The notes beneath the pieces are model-generated. The model was not told the origin of the DNA. It saw only the letters and a list, made by a program, of their open reading frames with translations, and ran no database searches. Positions 1 through 9,807 of a stretch of 64,000 bases of DNA are shown here, piece by piece (positions within the stretch are counted from its first letter, which is position 1; every line of letters begins with the position of its first letter). The translations under genes were made by a program, and so were the position numbers. The DNA is taken from NCBI GenBank assembly GCA_030386875.1, contig CM059579.1:14480484-14544483 (forward strand). Direction: 5' to 3'. This stretch comes from Morinoia aosen. Taxonomy: Eukaryota > Arthropoda > Malacostraca > Amphipoda > Talitridae.

Positions 1-300
1 AGCGTAGCTCATATTCAGCAAGGCCCAGGGAGATTCCAAAGCCACCAAAATGCCTACGACTATCCTTATGACTATCCCTCCAACTATCACTATCCTCTTC
101 CTCCTCCTCAACGCTTTGATAGAGGTAGATCTTATGATAGGTCAAATCAAGACCGTCGCTTTCGGTCGCGCTCTCGTGATGCTAGTAGCAATTTATGCTG
201 GTATCACCAGAAATTTGGTGACCAAGCTCGCAAATGTGCCTCTAGATACTGTCCGCGTTATACCGAAATGACTTCGGGAAACGCGAACAGCAACGCATAG
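1..300 (+). pseudogene. gag: Ty3/Gypsy gag, 3' end (partial at window edge)
   Basis: Frame 1 is open from the window edge to the TAG at 298-300 and encodes the last 99 residues of a retrotransposon Gag. The segment is rich in Tyr, Pro and Arg and ends in a nucleocapsid-like zinc motif (LCWYHQKFGDQARKC, then SRYC). This C-x3-H-x8-C-x4-C type is common in arthropod Gypsy Gag proteins. The start lies outside the window. It overlaps pol, which reads in the -1 frame. Confidence 0.85.
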
Positions 301-782
301 TAGCGAGTACTGCGTTGCCACATTCCCAGACTACTCGCCTCCTTACTATTCTCGATCCCGTTACCAAATATCGATTTCTCATCGACACTGGCTCAAGCGT
401 GTCAATTATCCCAGCCACGGCAAAAGACAAAAACAACCCATTGTTGGCGACATTACGCGCCGCGAACGGCACGCCAATCCCTTGTTACGGTGAAAGAGTA
501 TTAGAGTGCAGTCTGGGATTGAGGCGATCTTTCCTTTTCACCTTCTTAATCGCGGAAGTCCAAGAGCCTATCATTGGCGCGGATTTCCTAGAGAAGTATG
601 GGATTATTGTAGATGTTAAAAACCGTAGAATTAGGGACGAGGAGACACAGATCTCAATTCCCGCTGGTAGCATAACTAGAGCAAATGTTTTGCATTCCTT
701 CTCGATTGCTTTCAAGGTGGAGTGCATGTTTGAACAAGAACTTAAAAATTTCCCAGCATTAACAAACCCTAATTTAGCTTAA
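246..782 (+). pseudogene. pol: Ty3/Gypsy pol, aspartic protease part
   Basis: Frame 3 is open from 246, overlapping gag by 55 bases in the -1 frame, to the TAA at 780-782. It carries a retroviral-type aspartic protease core: FLIDTGSSVSIIP, with catalytic Asp in DTG, and a C-terminal IIGADFL matching the second conserved protease block. Expression would follow -1 frameshifting, so an ATG is not expected. The reverse-transcriptase part continues in a different frame only a few bases later, so pol is broken, or shifts again, at about 775-784. Confidence 0.85.
276..318 (+). promoter_or_regulatory. -1 ribosomal frameshift signal (slippery heptamer plus hairpin)
   Basis: The heptamer G-GGA-AAC at 276-282 sits in the correct phase of the gag frame (X XXY YYZ) inside the gag/pol overlap. 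After a 7-base spacer, GCAACGCA (290-297) pairs perfectly with TGCGTTGC (311-318), leaving a 13-base loop that contains the gag stop. Heptamer, 5-9 base spacer and stem are the standard parts of a retroviral -1 frameshift site. The phase, overlap and stem are read directly; activity is inferred. Confidence 0.8.
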
Positions 783-783
783 C

Positions 784-3633
784 ATGCAAACATGCACAAA
801 GCACTTCATAGAGACGCAAGGTCCGCCAGTTTTCTCCCGTGCTAGGCGATTGCCGCCTGATCGATTGGCGTTAGCCAAGAAAGAGTTTGCGCGCATGCAA
901 GAGAATGGCATCATCCGCACCTCCAAAAGTCCTTGGGCTAGTCCTCTTTTGCTAGTACCCAAGGCTAACGGTGAATTCAGACCGTGCGGGGATTTCCGCA
1001 GGTTGAACGCCGTTACTTTACCTGATCGATACCCTATTCCCTACCTTCATGATTTCAGTGCAAATTTGGAGGGAGCACAAATCTTCTCTAAGATAGACCT
1101 GCAGTCTGCCTTCCATCAAATCCCCTTGGATGAGTCTGCGATTCCTAAGACCGCGGTAATCACTCCGTTTGGTCTCTTTGAATTCCTCAAGATGCCATAT
1201 GGCTTGAGGAACGCTCCTCAGACGTTCCAAAGGCACATGGCTGAAATTTTCTCTGATCTCACTTTCGCCTATGTCTATCTAGACGACATCCTAGTGGCAT
1301 CCACAACCCCAGAGTTGCACAAAGACCATCTTAGGGTCGTTTTTCAAAGACTGTCCGACAATGGACTCCTCGTAAATCCTGCAAAATGCGAACTCGGAAA
1401 GCCATCACTGATATACTTAGGTCATGAAATCTCTAGCCTAGGTCTAAAACCTTTGCCTTCCAAAGTAAAAGTGATCAAAAACTTTCCTCTTCCACAGACC
1501 CAGAAGGAACTAAGAAGGTTCCTAGGTTCTGTTAACTTCTATCATCGTTTCATACGCAACTGTGCTCAAACTTTAGCCCCCTTGTCTGACTTGCTCGAAC
1601 CGAAACGAAAAGGCAAATCTATTGAGGTAAAATGGACAGAAGAAGCGCGCAAAGCTTTTGAGGAAATCAAGCACAAGTTAGCTTCCGCGACTGAATTATC
1701 ATACCCTATTGCTAATGCTGATTTTAGCCTCGTTGTGGACGCTTCCAGTACCGCCGTAGGGGCTGTGTTGCAACAACAAGTAGGGACTAACATCTCTCCT
1801 CTTGCTTTCTTTTCCAAAAAGCTGTCGCCCACTGAGCGTGCTTATAGCGCGTTCGGTAGGGAACTTCTTGCTATCTACTTGTCTGTGAGACACTTTCGCT
1901 ATGCTCTAGAGGCGAGGGAGTTTGTGATCTACACAGATCACAAACCTCTGACCTCAGCGATCAAAATGCCTTCTGAAAGACATTCCCCAAGGGAAGCTCG
2001 ACACTTGTCGTTTATAAGTCAGTTTACCACTGACATCCGCTTCATAAAAGGGTTGGACAATACTGTCGCTGATTGCCTATCGCGCATAAATACTGTCCAA
2101 ACCAGTGGTGAAATCACTTTTGGTAATATTTCCAAAACTCAGAAGGAGGATCCTGAACTTCAGGACCTTCTCAAACCTTCTAACACTTCCTCTCTGAAAT
2201 TAACCTTGGTTGACGGCGTGTACCGTGATGCCGAGCGACTTTCTCGTTTGTACCTTCCTGCAACTCTCCGCAGAGTAGCTATCCTGCATTACCATTCTCT
2301 CTCTCACCCTGGTATTAACCGTACATTGCGTTTGATTTCTGATCGTTACGTCTGGCCAGCGATGCGTAAGGAGGTCAAGCAAATTGTACAAAATTGCCAT
2401 GCATGTCAGAGTAGTAAAGTGGTGAAACATAATCGTGCAGCGCTGCAGAGTTGTGCATTCACAGGTCACAAGTTCGACTCGGTCCACCTAGATTTGGTGG
2501 GGCCTTTGCCTTTATCGCGCGGTTATTCTTATTTGTTGACCATCATCGATAGGTTCACACGTTGGGTTGAGGCTGTCCCTCTTCCTGATACCCAAACTGA
2601 GACTGTAGCGCGCGCTTTCATGTCCAACTGGATCTCTAGATTTGGTGTCCCCTTAAAGGTCACGCATGACCGGGGATCACAATTTACCTCAAAATTCTGG
2701 AGTGAGCTCAGCAATGCTTTAGGTTGTACTAACACCTCTACGACCTCTTACCATCCGCAGTCAAATGGACTTATTGAGAGAGTCCACAGGGACTTGAAGG
2801 CTGCATTACGTTGCTTGAACTGCAGTCACGATTGGACTGACAGACTTCCAGTTGTATTGTTGAGCATCCGCAATCTGTACAGACAAGATCAGCAGTGCAC
2901 AGCAGCAGAGATGCTCTACGGTCAGACACTTCGTCTCCCCGGCGACATTGTTGACCCAAAACCTTTGCCTGAATTTTCATCCGCTGACTGTTTCGCCTAT
3001 GTAACCTGCCTTAAAGACTGCATGCGTAAGATTGAGTATGTTGCTCCACGAATGCCGCAGTCTAAGGACAAACTGGATCCTGCATTGCGAGACTGCACAC
3101 ATGTGTATGTCCGAAACGACGCCATCAAACCTACACTCACGCGCCCTTATGATGGCCCATTCAAAATAATCAAACGCACGCCCAAATATTTCATCCTTGA
3201 AAGATTTGGGTCACACGACCCTGTGAGCATTGATCGATTAAAAGTCGCGTACACTTCCGATCATAGTGTAACTGCTAAACCATCATTCTCTCCACAGATT
3301 TCTCCTTCCACTGAGACTCGATCATATCTACCATCTCAGCTTCCTCAGTTGGCTGCATTATTGCCTAGTCAACTTGAGTGTAACCCTTTCTATGTGCCTG
3401 TACATTCAAACCCTATCCCTAAGCCTATCGTAGACTCTAATTCTAGCCCTCTTACTGACACAGCGACAAGTCTGGAGAGACCAGACGAGCCCGCTGCAGT
3501 AACTCCTGTTCCTAGGACTCTTGCTGATCTAAACTTGCAGACCCGTTTGGTGAAACTTCCCCGCTCAGTATCATTTGCCAATTGCCGAACCCGGCAGGGT
3601 CGCGTAGTTCGCCCTCCTTCCCGCTACAGATGA
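784..3633 (+). pseudogene. pol: Ty3/Gypsy pol: reverse transcriptase, RNase H, integrase
   Basis: This 949-residue frame is intact to the TGA at 3631-3633. In order it shows: the RT palm with RPCGDFRRLN, DLQSAFHQIPL and the YLDD active site (Asp167/168); RNase H with VVDASS near residue 319 and YTDHKPL; an integrase zinc-binding region (HPGINRTL ... CHAC, about 503-541); the integrase catalytic core with HLDLVGPLP, THDRGSQFTS and HPQSNGLIERVHRD (DDE); and a GPY/F-like C-terminal piece (YDGPFKIIKR). Domain order RT-RH-IN places it in Ty3/Gypsy. Nothing resembling an envelope ORF follows. The single frame break against the protease part means this copy is probably inactive, though very recently so. 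Confidence 0.93.
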
Positions 3634-3663
3634 TTGCAGCGGGTGGACCTTTCGGTCTGCGCC

Positions 3664-3675
3664 TTGGGGGGGTAA
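3664..3675 (+). other. Polypurine tract of the Gypsy element
   Basis: TTGGGGGGGTAA lies immediately before the LTR start TGTAGCATACC at 3676. A G/A run directly upstream of the 3' LTR is the normal plus-strand primer site. It follows the pol stop by 30 bases. Confidence 0.7.
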
Positions 3676-4484
3676 TGTAGCATACCGCTACATAAGCGTA
3701 AAAATTAGAAATTTGCCATTCTCACTGAAATAAATTAATCATTAGCATTAAAAATCTTACTATAATTTATTATTAATTATTTTCTACTTCTAACTCGTAA
3801 TCATTGAAGTTTGTGTGTAAATACATGAGAGACCAAATAATCAATCGACATTTCGAGCCTTTAAGCACCCCGATTTGGAAACACTCAGGCACGTCGCTTG
3901 AACTGCTCACTCTTTCTTGTGGCGTGCTAGCGTGCGAACATCACCTCGTAAGTGCGAGTGAAATTTAGGTTTAGAATAGAAAAAAAAACGGGTAAAGTAT
4001 ATGTGCCTTGTGTTTTTCATATGTATTGTGTTTTACCCTAAAGATCTGCTCAGTGTCTTGAGTTGGGGGTAAAAATTAGTGTTAAGATTCTTAGACTAGC
4101 ATGTGTTTTTATAGAGTGAATATTGCGTGTCATTCCAAATTCACGTATTGAAAATTTCATACTATATATTCAGCTAACGTCATTGTTTCTTCCTCACGGC
4201 AAAACTTATATTGTGATTGCCAGTATCATATCGAGAATTACTCATAAACTGACTCGTGAACGCACGCGCCTAAATCGCCGGCGCTCTTTGTTTAGCGTGT
4301 CTTTGTGTTTCAAATGGCGGAGCAATTATACTGCCGTTTTCCGTCACTACTCCGTGACCATAATTGCACTATAAGCATGTGTATAATAGTATTTTCTTTT
4401 TTTTACAAACTTACTTGCAGCAGTTTTTCTTAAATATGTTTCAACGCGAAATAATCATTAAAGATGTCTCTTAAATATCGCGTA
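3676..4484 (+). repeat. LTR of the Gypsy element (first of two adjacent LTR-like units)
   Basis: It begins TGTAGCATACCGCTACA, an imperfect palindrome with TGTAGC/GCTACA arms, directly after the polypurine tract. A second copy of the same start occurs at 4485, so this unit is about 809 bp. The first roughly 160 bp and a block near 4280-4385 (around TGGCGGAGCAA and CACTACTCCGTGA) match the second unit closely, while the middle does not. I see no CA dinucleotide at the junction, so the 3' boundary is set by the second copy rather than by an LTR end. Confidence 0.65.
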
Positions 4485-5240
4485 TGTAGCATACCGCTAC
4501 ATAAGCGTAAAAATTAGAAATTTGCTATTCATACTTAAATAAATTAATTAGTAGCATTAAAAATATTACTATAATTTATTATTAAGTATTTTCTACTTCT
4601 AATTCGTAATCATTGAAGTTTTTGTGTAAATGCATGAAATAATAAAAATAACACTTGACACTTTTCAAGAGAGAAGCCCTCTGGTGGCAACACTGCGCAG
4701 TTGCGCGTCCGTCTTTCAAAGCCACTCTCACTTGGCGTCCTACTTTGGCAGTGTTACAAGCAAATTCTCGTGAGTTTTAAATGTGTTAGAAAATTATCGT
4801 GTTCCTTTTCGTCGTGTCAGTGAGTATAAATAAGTGACAGTGCAGTGTTATTAAGTTACGTAGTTATGCGTGGGAATATTGATGTAGCATGTGTCTCATT
4901 CAGTGTTTTGTTTGTCTTTTTCTCAGCGTGACTTAGCGTAAAGATATTGCGTGCCGGTCATGATATTATTATCAAAGCATAATCATGTTCGATGTGCATT
5001 GCATTTCCGTGTCATGATTTTATTATAATAGCATAATCATTTTCGTTCCTTTTTCTTTTCGATAATCTACTAATCTACGATAATCTCTGCTTGAAATGAA
5101 CGCGGCGAAAATTGCCGGCGTTCGTTCGATAGCGTCTTTGTGTAATGGCGGAACCTCACTCCGTCGTCTCTCGTCACTACTCTGTGATTATAAATACTAT
5201 AGGCATGTGTATAGTAGCATTTATTCTTACTGGCAGTAGT
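4485..5240 (+). repeat. Second, diverged LTR-like unit
   Basis: It shares its first roughly 150 bp with 3676-3830 and a later block (5100-5215) with 4270-4390, but the central part (about 4650-5050) is different sequence. It lies head to tail with the first unit with no internal region between them. It could be a solo LTR of a related family or a product of LTR-LTR recombination. The 3' limit is approximate. Confidence 0.5.
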
Positions 5241-6660
5241 TTAAATTACGAAAAGTATTCATGTCTATGCTTGCTAAGTTTTGGAAATTCATTTCTTAAT
5301 TCCATATCCTTGCAAACTTTACGTAAACGCCTTTATTTCAAAGAGAAACATTTCAATGAAATTTAATTTAACTCATCGCTTTCTTGTGACAAAACACCCA
5401 CTACTATCTGCCTATCTTAAGTGTGTGCAAATTGCTGGCGGCTTCGGCTGAGGCCGACGCGTAAGCCGCCCGGCTAAATCGCACACGGAACCTTCATGCT
5501 TTCGTGTTTTCTTTCTTCGCGTATTTTCCGCCTGTGAAATCAACGCTTAGGTTTTTCCTTTTCCTTTTATCATTGGGGAGATATATATTTCCTTAATTCC
5601 TTTATTATTGCAAATGATCTACCAGAAATTTTTAGTAGGATTTATATCCTCAAATTTTAGGATTTTTATGTTTTTTTCTTACTGCTTTCAAAAGTGCAGT
5701 CATTTGATATTTTCACCATTTTTCGTAGATCTCGTGTTTACTTGCCCGTAGTCTCTGTAAGGAATCACGATCTTTATTCTTGGAAATTCTTAAACCTAAT
5801 ACTCAGAATTTAAAGCCAGAGGCATTAGTGATTAAACAATTTATCTTTTAGTTAATATCTGTCAACCCAAAAATCTGTCCTATCACGTTTGAGTTGCCAA
5901 AAGTGAGAATCCCAAAGTAGCCGGAGTCAGACCTGTAGGAGTTTTTCGGATTTCTCCGTGTGGGAAGAGTTGTCATTATAATTTGGATTGTCAGAGGTGG
6001 AATGTCTTGATGTCTCTCCTGGAATGTTTCATCCAGCATCTTGGACTCCTGTGCAGGACCTCTACATCATCGCCATACACGCAACACTCACAAAATTGAA
6101 TCTCCCTGGGTTTTTTTTTCCTGAGTGCCATGTTGATTGCTTAATAGCTATTCCCACATAAGCAGTGACTAAACTTGCTACTACTAATCTGAGCAAGTAA
6201 TTCAACTTGCTCCTGCTAATGTGCCGACTTGATTCTGCTCACATGAGCCTGATTTAACTTCCTCACTCACACCCCACCTTATTTTGGAGTCATTAGTTAT
6301 TCCTGAACTACGTCACTGACCCTCGCTCAATCATCTCAAATTACCTAATTCAACTTCCCAAATACAACTCACTCACCCTGCCTACTCCATCGCGTGCCGG
6401 CCTTCGTCAACGCCAGCCTGGTCCTCCGGCAAGGATTGCCCACCTAGACAAGCTCTCCGAGATCAAGATCCAAGCCCGTTCTCCTGGTTTCCTCTTCCAA
6501 TAAACTCCACCTAAAAACGAGCTGAGTCCATAACCGCTTTTCATTGTCCCTCTCATAATTTTTCCCTTACGCTTCGAGAATTGATCGAGTTGTTCTTGCC
6601 GTTCAAAATTAATATTTACATTCAACCACCCAACGGCGGAAAAACCCGACACGTATGTGT
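5235..6660 (+). repeat. Tandem duplication, copy 1 (about 1.4 kb)
   Basis: It matches 6661-8040 along its length. Shared landmarks include the start near TGCTTGCTAAG, a GCTGGCGGC/GCCGACG block, ATATATAT with CCTTTATTAT, GACCTCTACATCATCGCC, and a late block ending in an AATAAAC polyadenylation-like site. Copies differ by many substitutions and small indels, so the duplication is old. No convincing coding sequence is seen. The AATAAA near one end would fit an LTR or a LINE 3' region. Confidence 0.6.
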
Positions 6661-8040
6661 AAAATACGAAGGTTATTCTTGTCGATGCTTGCTAAAGTTT
6701 GGGAGTTTCATTTTTATTTCCATACTCCTTGAACCTTTTACGTAACCGCACTTACTCCAAAATAATCCTTTCCATAAAATTTAATTCAACGCTGCTCATT
6801 CTTGTGACTGAAACACTCACTACCATCTGCCTTCATGAGTGTGCGAAAATTATGCTGGCGGCTCGGGCTAATGCCGACGTGTGGAGCCGCCGGTTAATCG
6901 CCGCACTGATTTATTATGTTTTTCGTTCTTTCGCGCATAATTTTCCTTCGGTGAAATCAAAACGTTTAGTGTTCTTGGTATCATTTGGGATATATATATT
7001 CCTTTTATTCCTTTATTATTGCAAACGATATTTATCAATAAAATTTCAGTAGAATTTATAAATGAACTTTAGGAATTTCTTTTCTCTGTATTCTTGTACC
7101 GTTATGGAGATTTTCTAGAGTACATAAAGAAGCTTAAATCTTCATGTTAAGCATTTCCTTAATTACTAAATTCTTAAATTTCATGCCTTGCATTTAAAGC
7201 AAGAGCATTTGTATCAGAATCTCTTAATTGATTATTTCCTATCCGTCCTTAAGTTAGCTGGTGTTGGATCTGTAGGACTTTCTCGGAGTGATCTACTTTA
7301 TGGGAGTTTTATCATGTACTTTGGGATAACTTCAGTGTGAAATTTCCTTGATGTCTCCTTGGACTGCTCATCCAGCTTCTTGGACTCCTTGCAGGACCTC
7401 TACATCATCGCCATACACACAACACTCACAGTTTTGAATCTCCCTGGGTTTCCTGAGTGCCATGCTAAATGCTATTCTCACATAAGCTGTGACTTAACTT
7501 GCTCCTACCAATATGAGCTGTGACTTACTATGCTAAATGCTAAGGACCTGGGCTTACTAGTATCCTAGTATGCTATGCTAATATGAGCAGTAACTTAACT
7601 TGCTCCTGCTAATGTGCTAATGTGCTAATGTACCGACTTGCTTCTGCTCACATGAGCCGGATTTAACTTGCTCACTCACACCTCCCCTTATTTTGAGTCA
7701 TTAGTTCTACCTGAGCTACGTCATTGACCCTCGCTCAATTATCTCAAATTGCCTAATTCAAGTTCCCAAATACAACTCACTCACCCTGCCTACTCCATCG
7801 CGTGACGGCCTTCGCCAATGCCAGCCTGGCTCTCCGGCACGGATTGGCCACCTAGACAAGCTCTCCGAGATCAAGATCCAAGCCAGTTCTCCTTGGTTTT
7901 CCTTCAATAAACTACACGGCAGGAAAAAGCTGAGTTAACCAAAAATTGTCATTCATTATCCCTCTTATAGTCGCTCAAATTTACTTGTCGAGAGATGTTG
8001 TAGTCTTTCCCCGTCAATTCACCCCAGCGGACAATCAAAA
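6661..8040 (+). repeat. Tandem duplication, copy 2
   Basis: Second copy of the 5235-6660 unit in the same orientation. It contains extra short internal repeats (GTGACTTAACTTGCTCCT / ATGAGC, about 7480-7640) absent from copy 1. The short frames across it are not conserved between copies and are treated as chance. Confidence 0.6.
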
Positions 8041-8073
8041 CTACACACGACTCACGCGCCATCGAAAGACCTA

Positions 8074-8221
8074 AGTCCACTACTCGTAACTTTTGAAAGA
8101 ATGTACCTATTGACTTCAAATTACTCTCAAGCGAAAGAGCAAAACATTCTCTACAACTGTGTAATTAACAAATCCAAAAAGTCAATAGGTGCATTCTTTC
8201 AAAAGTTACGAGTAGTGGACT
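8074..8221. repeat. Foldback element, 43-bp arms
   Basis: 8074-8116 is the reverse complement of 8179-8221 with one mismatch (AGTCCACTACTCGTAAC at the outer end). The arms are separated by 62 bases. No target duplication is obvious. It is a foldback MITE or the palindromic end of a larger repeat. Confidence 0.8.
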
Positions 8222-9061
8222 AAAGTTTAAAGTCGCGCGAGTAGGACTCAAGAAATTCTCCAGAAATTCCTGTACTCTTCACAAACTGTTTCTTGAACCG
8301 TCTCGGCTGAGGCCTGCCTGTTTACCAAATGCTATTTAAAAAATGCTCAGAAGCAAAACTTGGCGCAATAAAATATTTTCTCATTATTATTTACCTGGGT
8401 TTGAGTATTCCTTAGTTTTAGGTTAAATTTGGTATTTTTACTCTAATTTGGAGAATTTTCAGAACTTGAATTTGGTAAACAAACTGTTGCGTCGGACATC
8501 GTGATTCGTGATCTTATCGCACTAATCGCAGTTCTGGCTAGCCTGTTTGAGGGATGTAATGTATGAAGCTTTGCACATAATTTTGTTTTAATTGAATTTG
8601 GGTGTTTTTAGATACGCTCATTTCAATCACTTTGTTCCTGAAACAATTAACGTGTGATATTGACCTATTGTAACATAAGCTAGGTACCTACCGAATAAAT
8701 TATTTTTAACTGAGGCCAGAAACAACTTGGATGCCGATGGGAACCTGTCGTAAAATGAAAAACGTTTGCATCAGATAGAAGATGAGCAAACGTCCCTCAT
8801 ATCAGTCACACCTATACATATAGCATATCTTATTTGTAATTCTTAGGAAAACATTTGCCCCAATTCATATAATTTGATGTGTTCCAAGCAAACAATTTTG
8901 ACTGATATTTTCATTAAGAAGCACTTAATTGTATGCAAATGCAAAGCGGCAAATAAATGTAATGTTTATCAAGTCATAAATGAGTGAGGGCCTAAATAAA
9001 TCTTTTATTGATCTTTGCATCAAAAAATGGAAATGGTTGGCTTAACCACATGTACATTCAT
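8222..9061. other. Upstream flank, nothing recognised
   Basis: AT-rich sequence with no credible ORF, RNA gene or repeat. It may contain the promoter or a 5' UTR exon of the SLP-76-like gene, but no core promoter can be picked out with confidence. Confidence 0.4.
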
Positions 9062-9074
9062 TTGGAACCAAATT

Positions 9075-9452
9075 CCCCTCAGGGGGATACAACTATGGTA
9101 TCTATGGAAATTAGGGCTCCCAGGGGAACCATGCAAGGACCCGAGCTAAAGGTTAGGTAGGCTTCCTTTTTGTTTTAATAAAATAGGATTTTGTTTTGTT
9201 ACAGACCAATTTTTTTTGGTTTACTGCTGTCCTGTTTTTCAGTGCGTACTACTTTCTTCTTCAACTTTTTTCTTGTTTCATGAACTTCTTTCCTAGCTCA
9301 CTGTTTCTGTGCACTTTGTGCATAGATTCCGCATTCCCCCGACTCCATACTGAATGGTGCCTTCTTCTTTCCTCTCTTAGAACATCTTTGTTGTGGTTAA
9401 GGGAGGCTAAAACTTTTTCATGTAATAATAAGAATAATAATAATAATAATAA
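9075..9452 (+). mobile_element. SINE-like retroelement, copy 1
   Basis: Full-length member of the family that starts CCCCTCAGGGGGATACAAC and ends GGGAGGCTAAAAC plus a TAA-rich tail (here (AAT)n). The flanking near-duplication TTGGAACCAAATT (9062-9074) / TTGGAATCAAATT (9453-9465) marks the ends. The target duplication plus 3' simple repeat indicates LINE-style retrotransposition. It has no coding capacity. Confidence 0.75.
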
Positions 9453-9719
9453 TTGGAATCAAATTTTAAACTTCATTTTTAGGAGATAGAAGGCTTGATT
9501 TAAAGAAAATAAGGCTGTATTTGCATTAAGGCGGAGTGAGAGGTGCCTCAAAAAATTGTGTTTTTAAATATATGTGGTAACATGACCATAACTTAGCACT
9601 GTTGCCAAGAAGATATGGCATATTTAAAGGGAAGCAAATGAGCCATGTTTCAAAACTTTTTAAGTAACTTTAAAAATAAATGATTTATGTACTTTTTTCT
9701 TTTTTTACTACTTTATTAG

Positions 9720-9807
9720 ATGAAATATTGGCAAAATGTCAAATCTTCCTTGCAAATCAGATGTTGAAAAATGGAATGTAGAGCAAGTTGCAGCTTACAT
9801 CCAACAG
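9720..9807 (+). CDS. Exon 1 of SLP-76-like adaptor (start codon, SAM start)
   Basis: The acceptor TTATTAG precedes 9720; the ATG is at 9736-9738 in context CAAAATGTC; the donor CAG|GTAAGT begins at 9808. The coding part (9736-9807, phase 0) gives 24 residues including EKWNVEQVAAYIQQ, the first helix of a SAM domain. The ATG at 9720 is in another frame and stops after 15 codons, so 9736 is preferred. The acceptor implies an untranslated exon further upstream. Confidence 0.8.

Noticed and set aside
1..3675. Endogenous retrovirus with envelope
   Set aside because: No ORF follows integrase before the LTR; a Gypsy-type retrotransposon without env is sufficient.
6699..7052. 117-codon + ORF in the tandem duplication
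   Set aside because: Not open in the other copy of the duplication and no domain; hydrophobic AT-rich chance frame.
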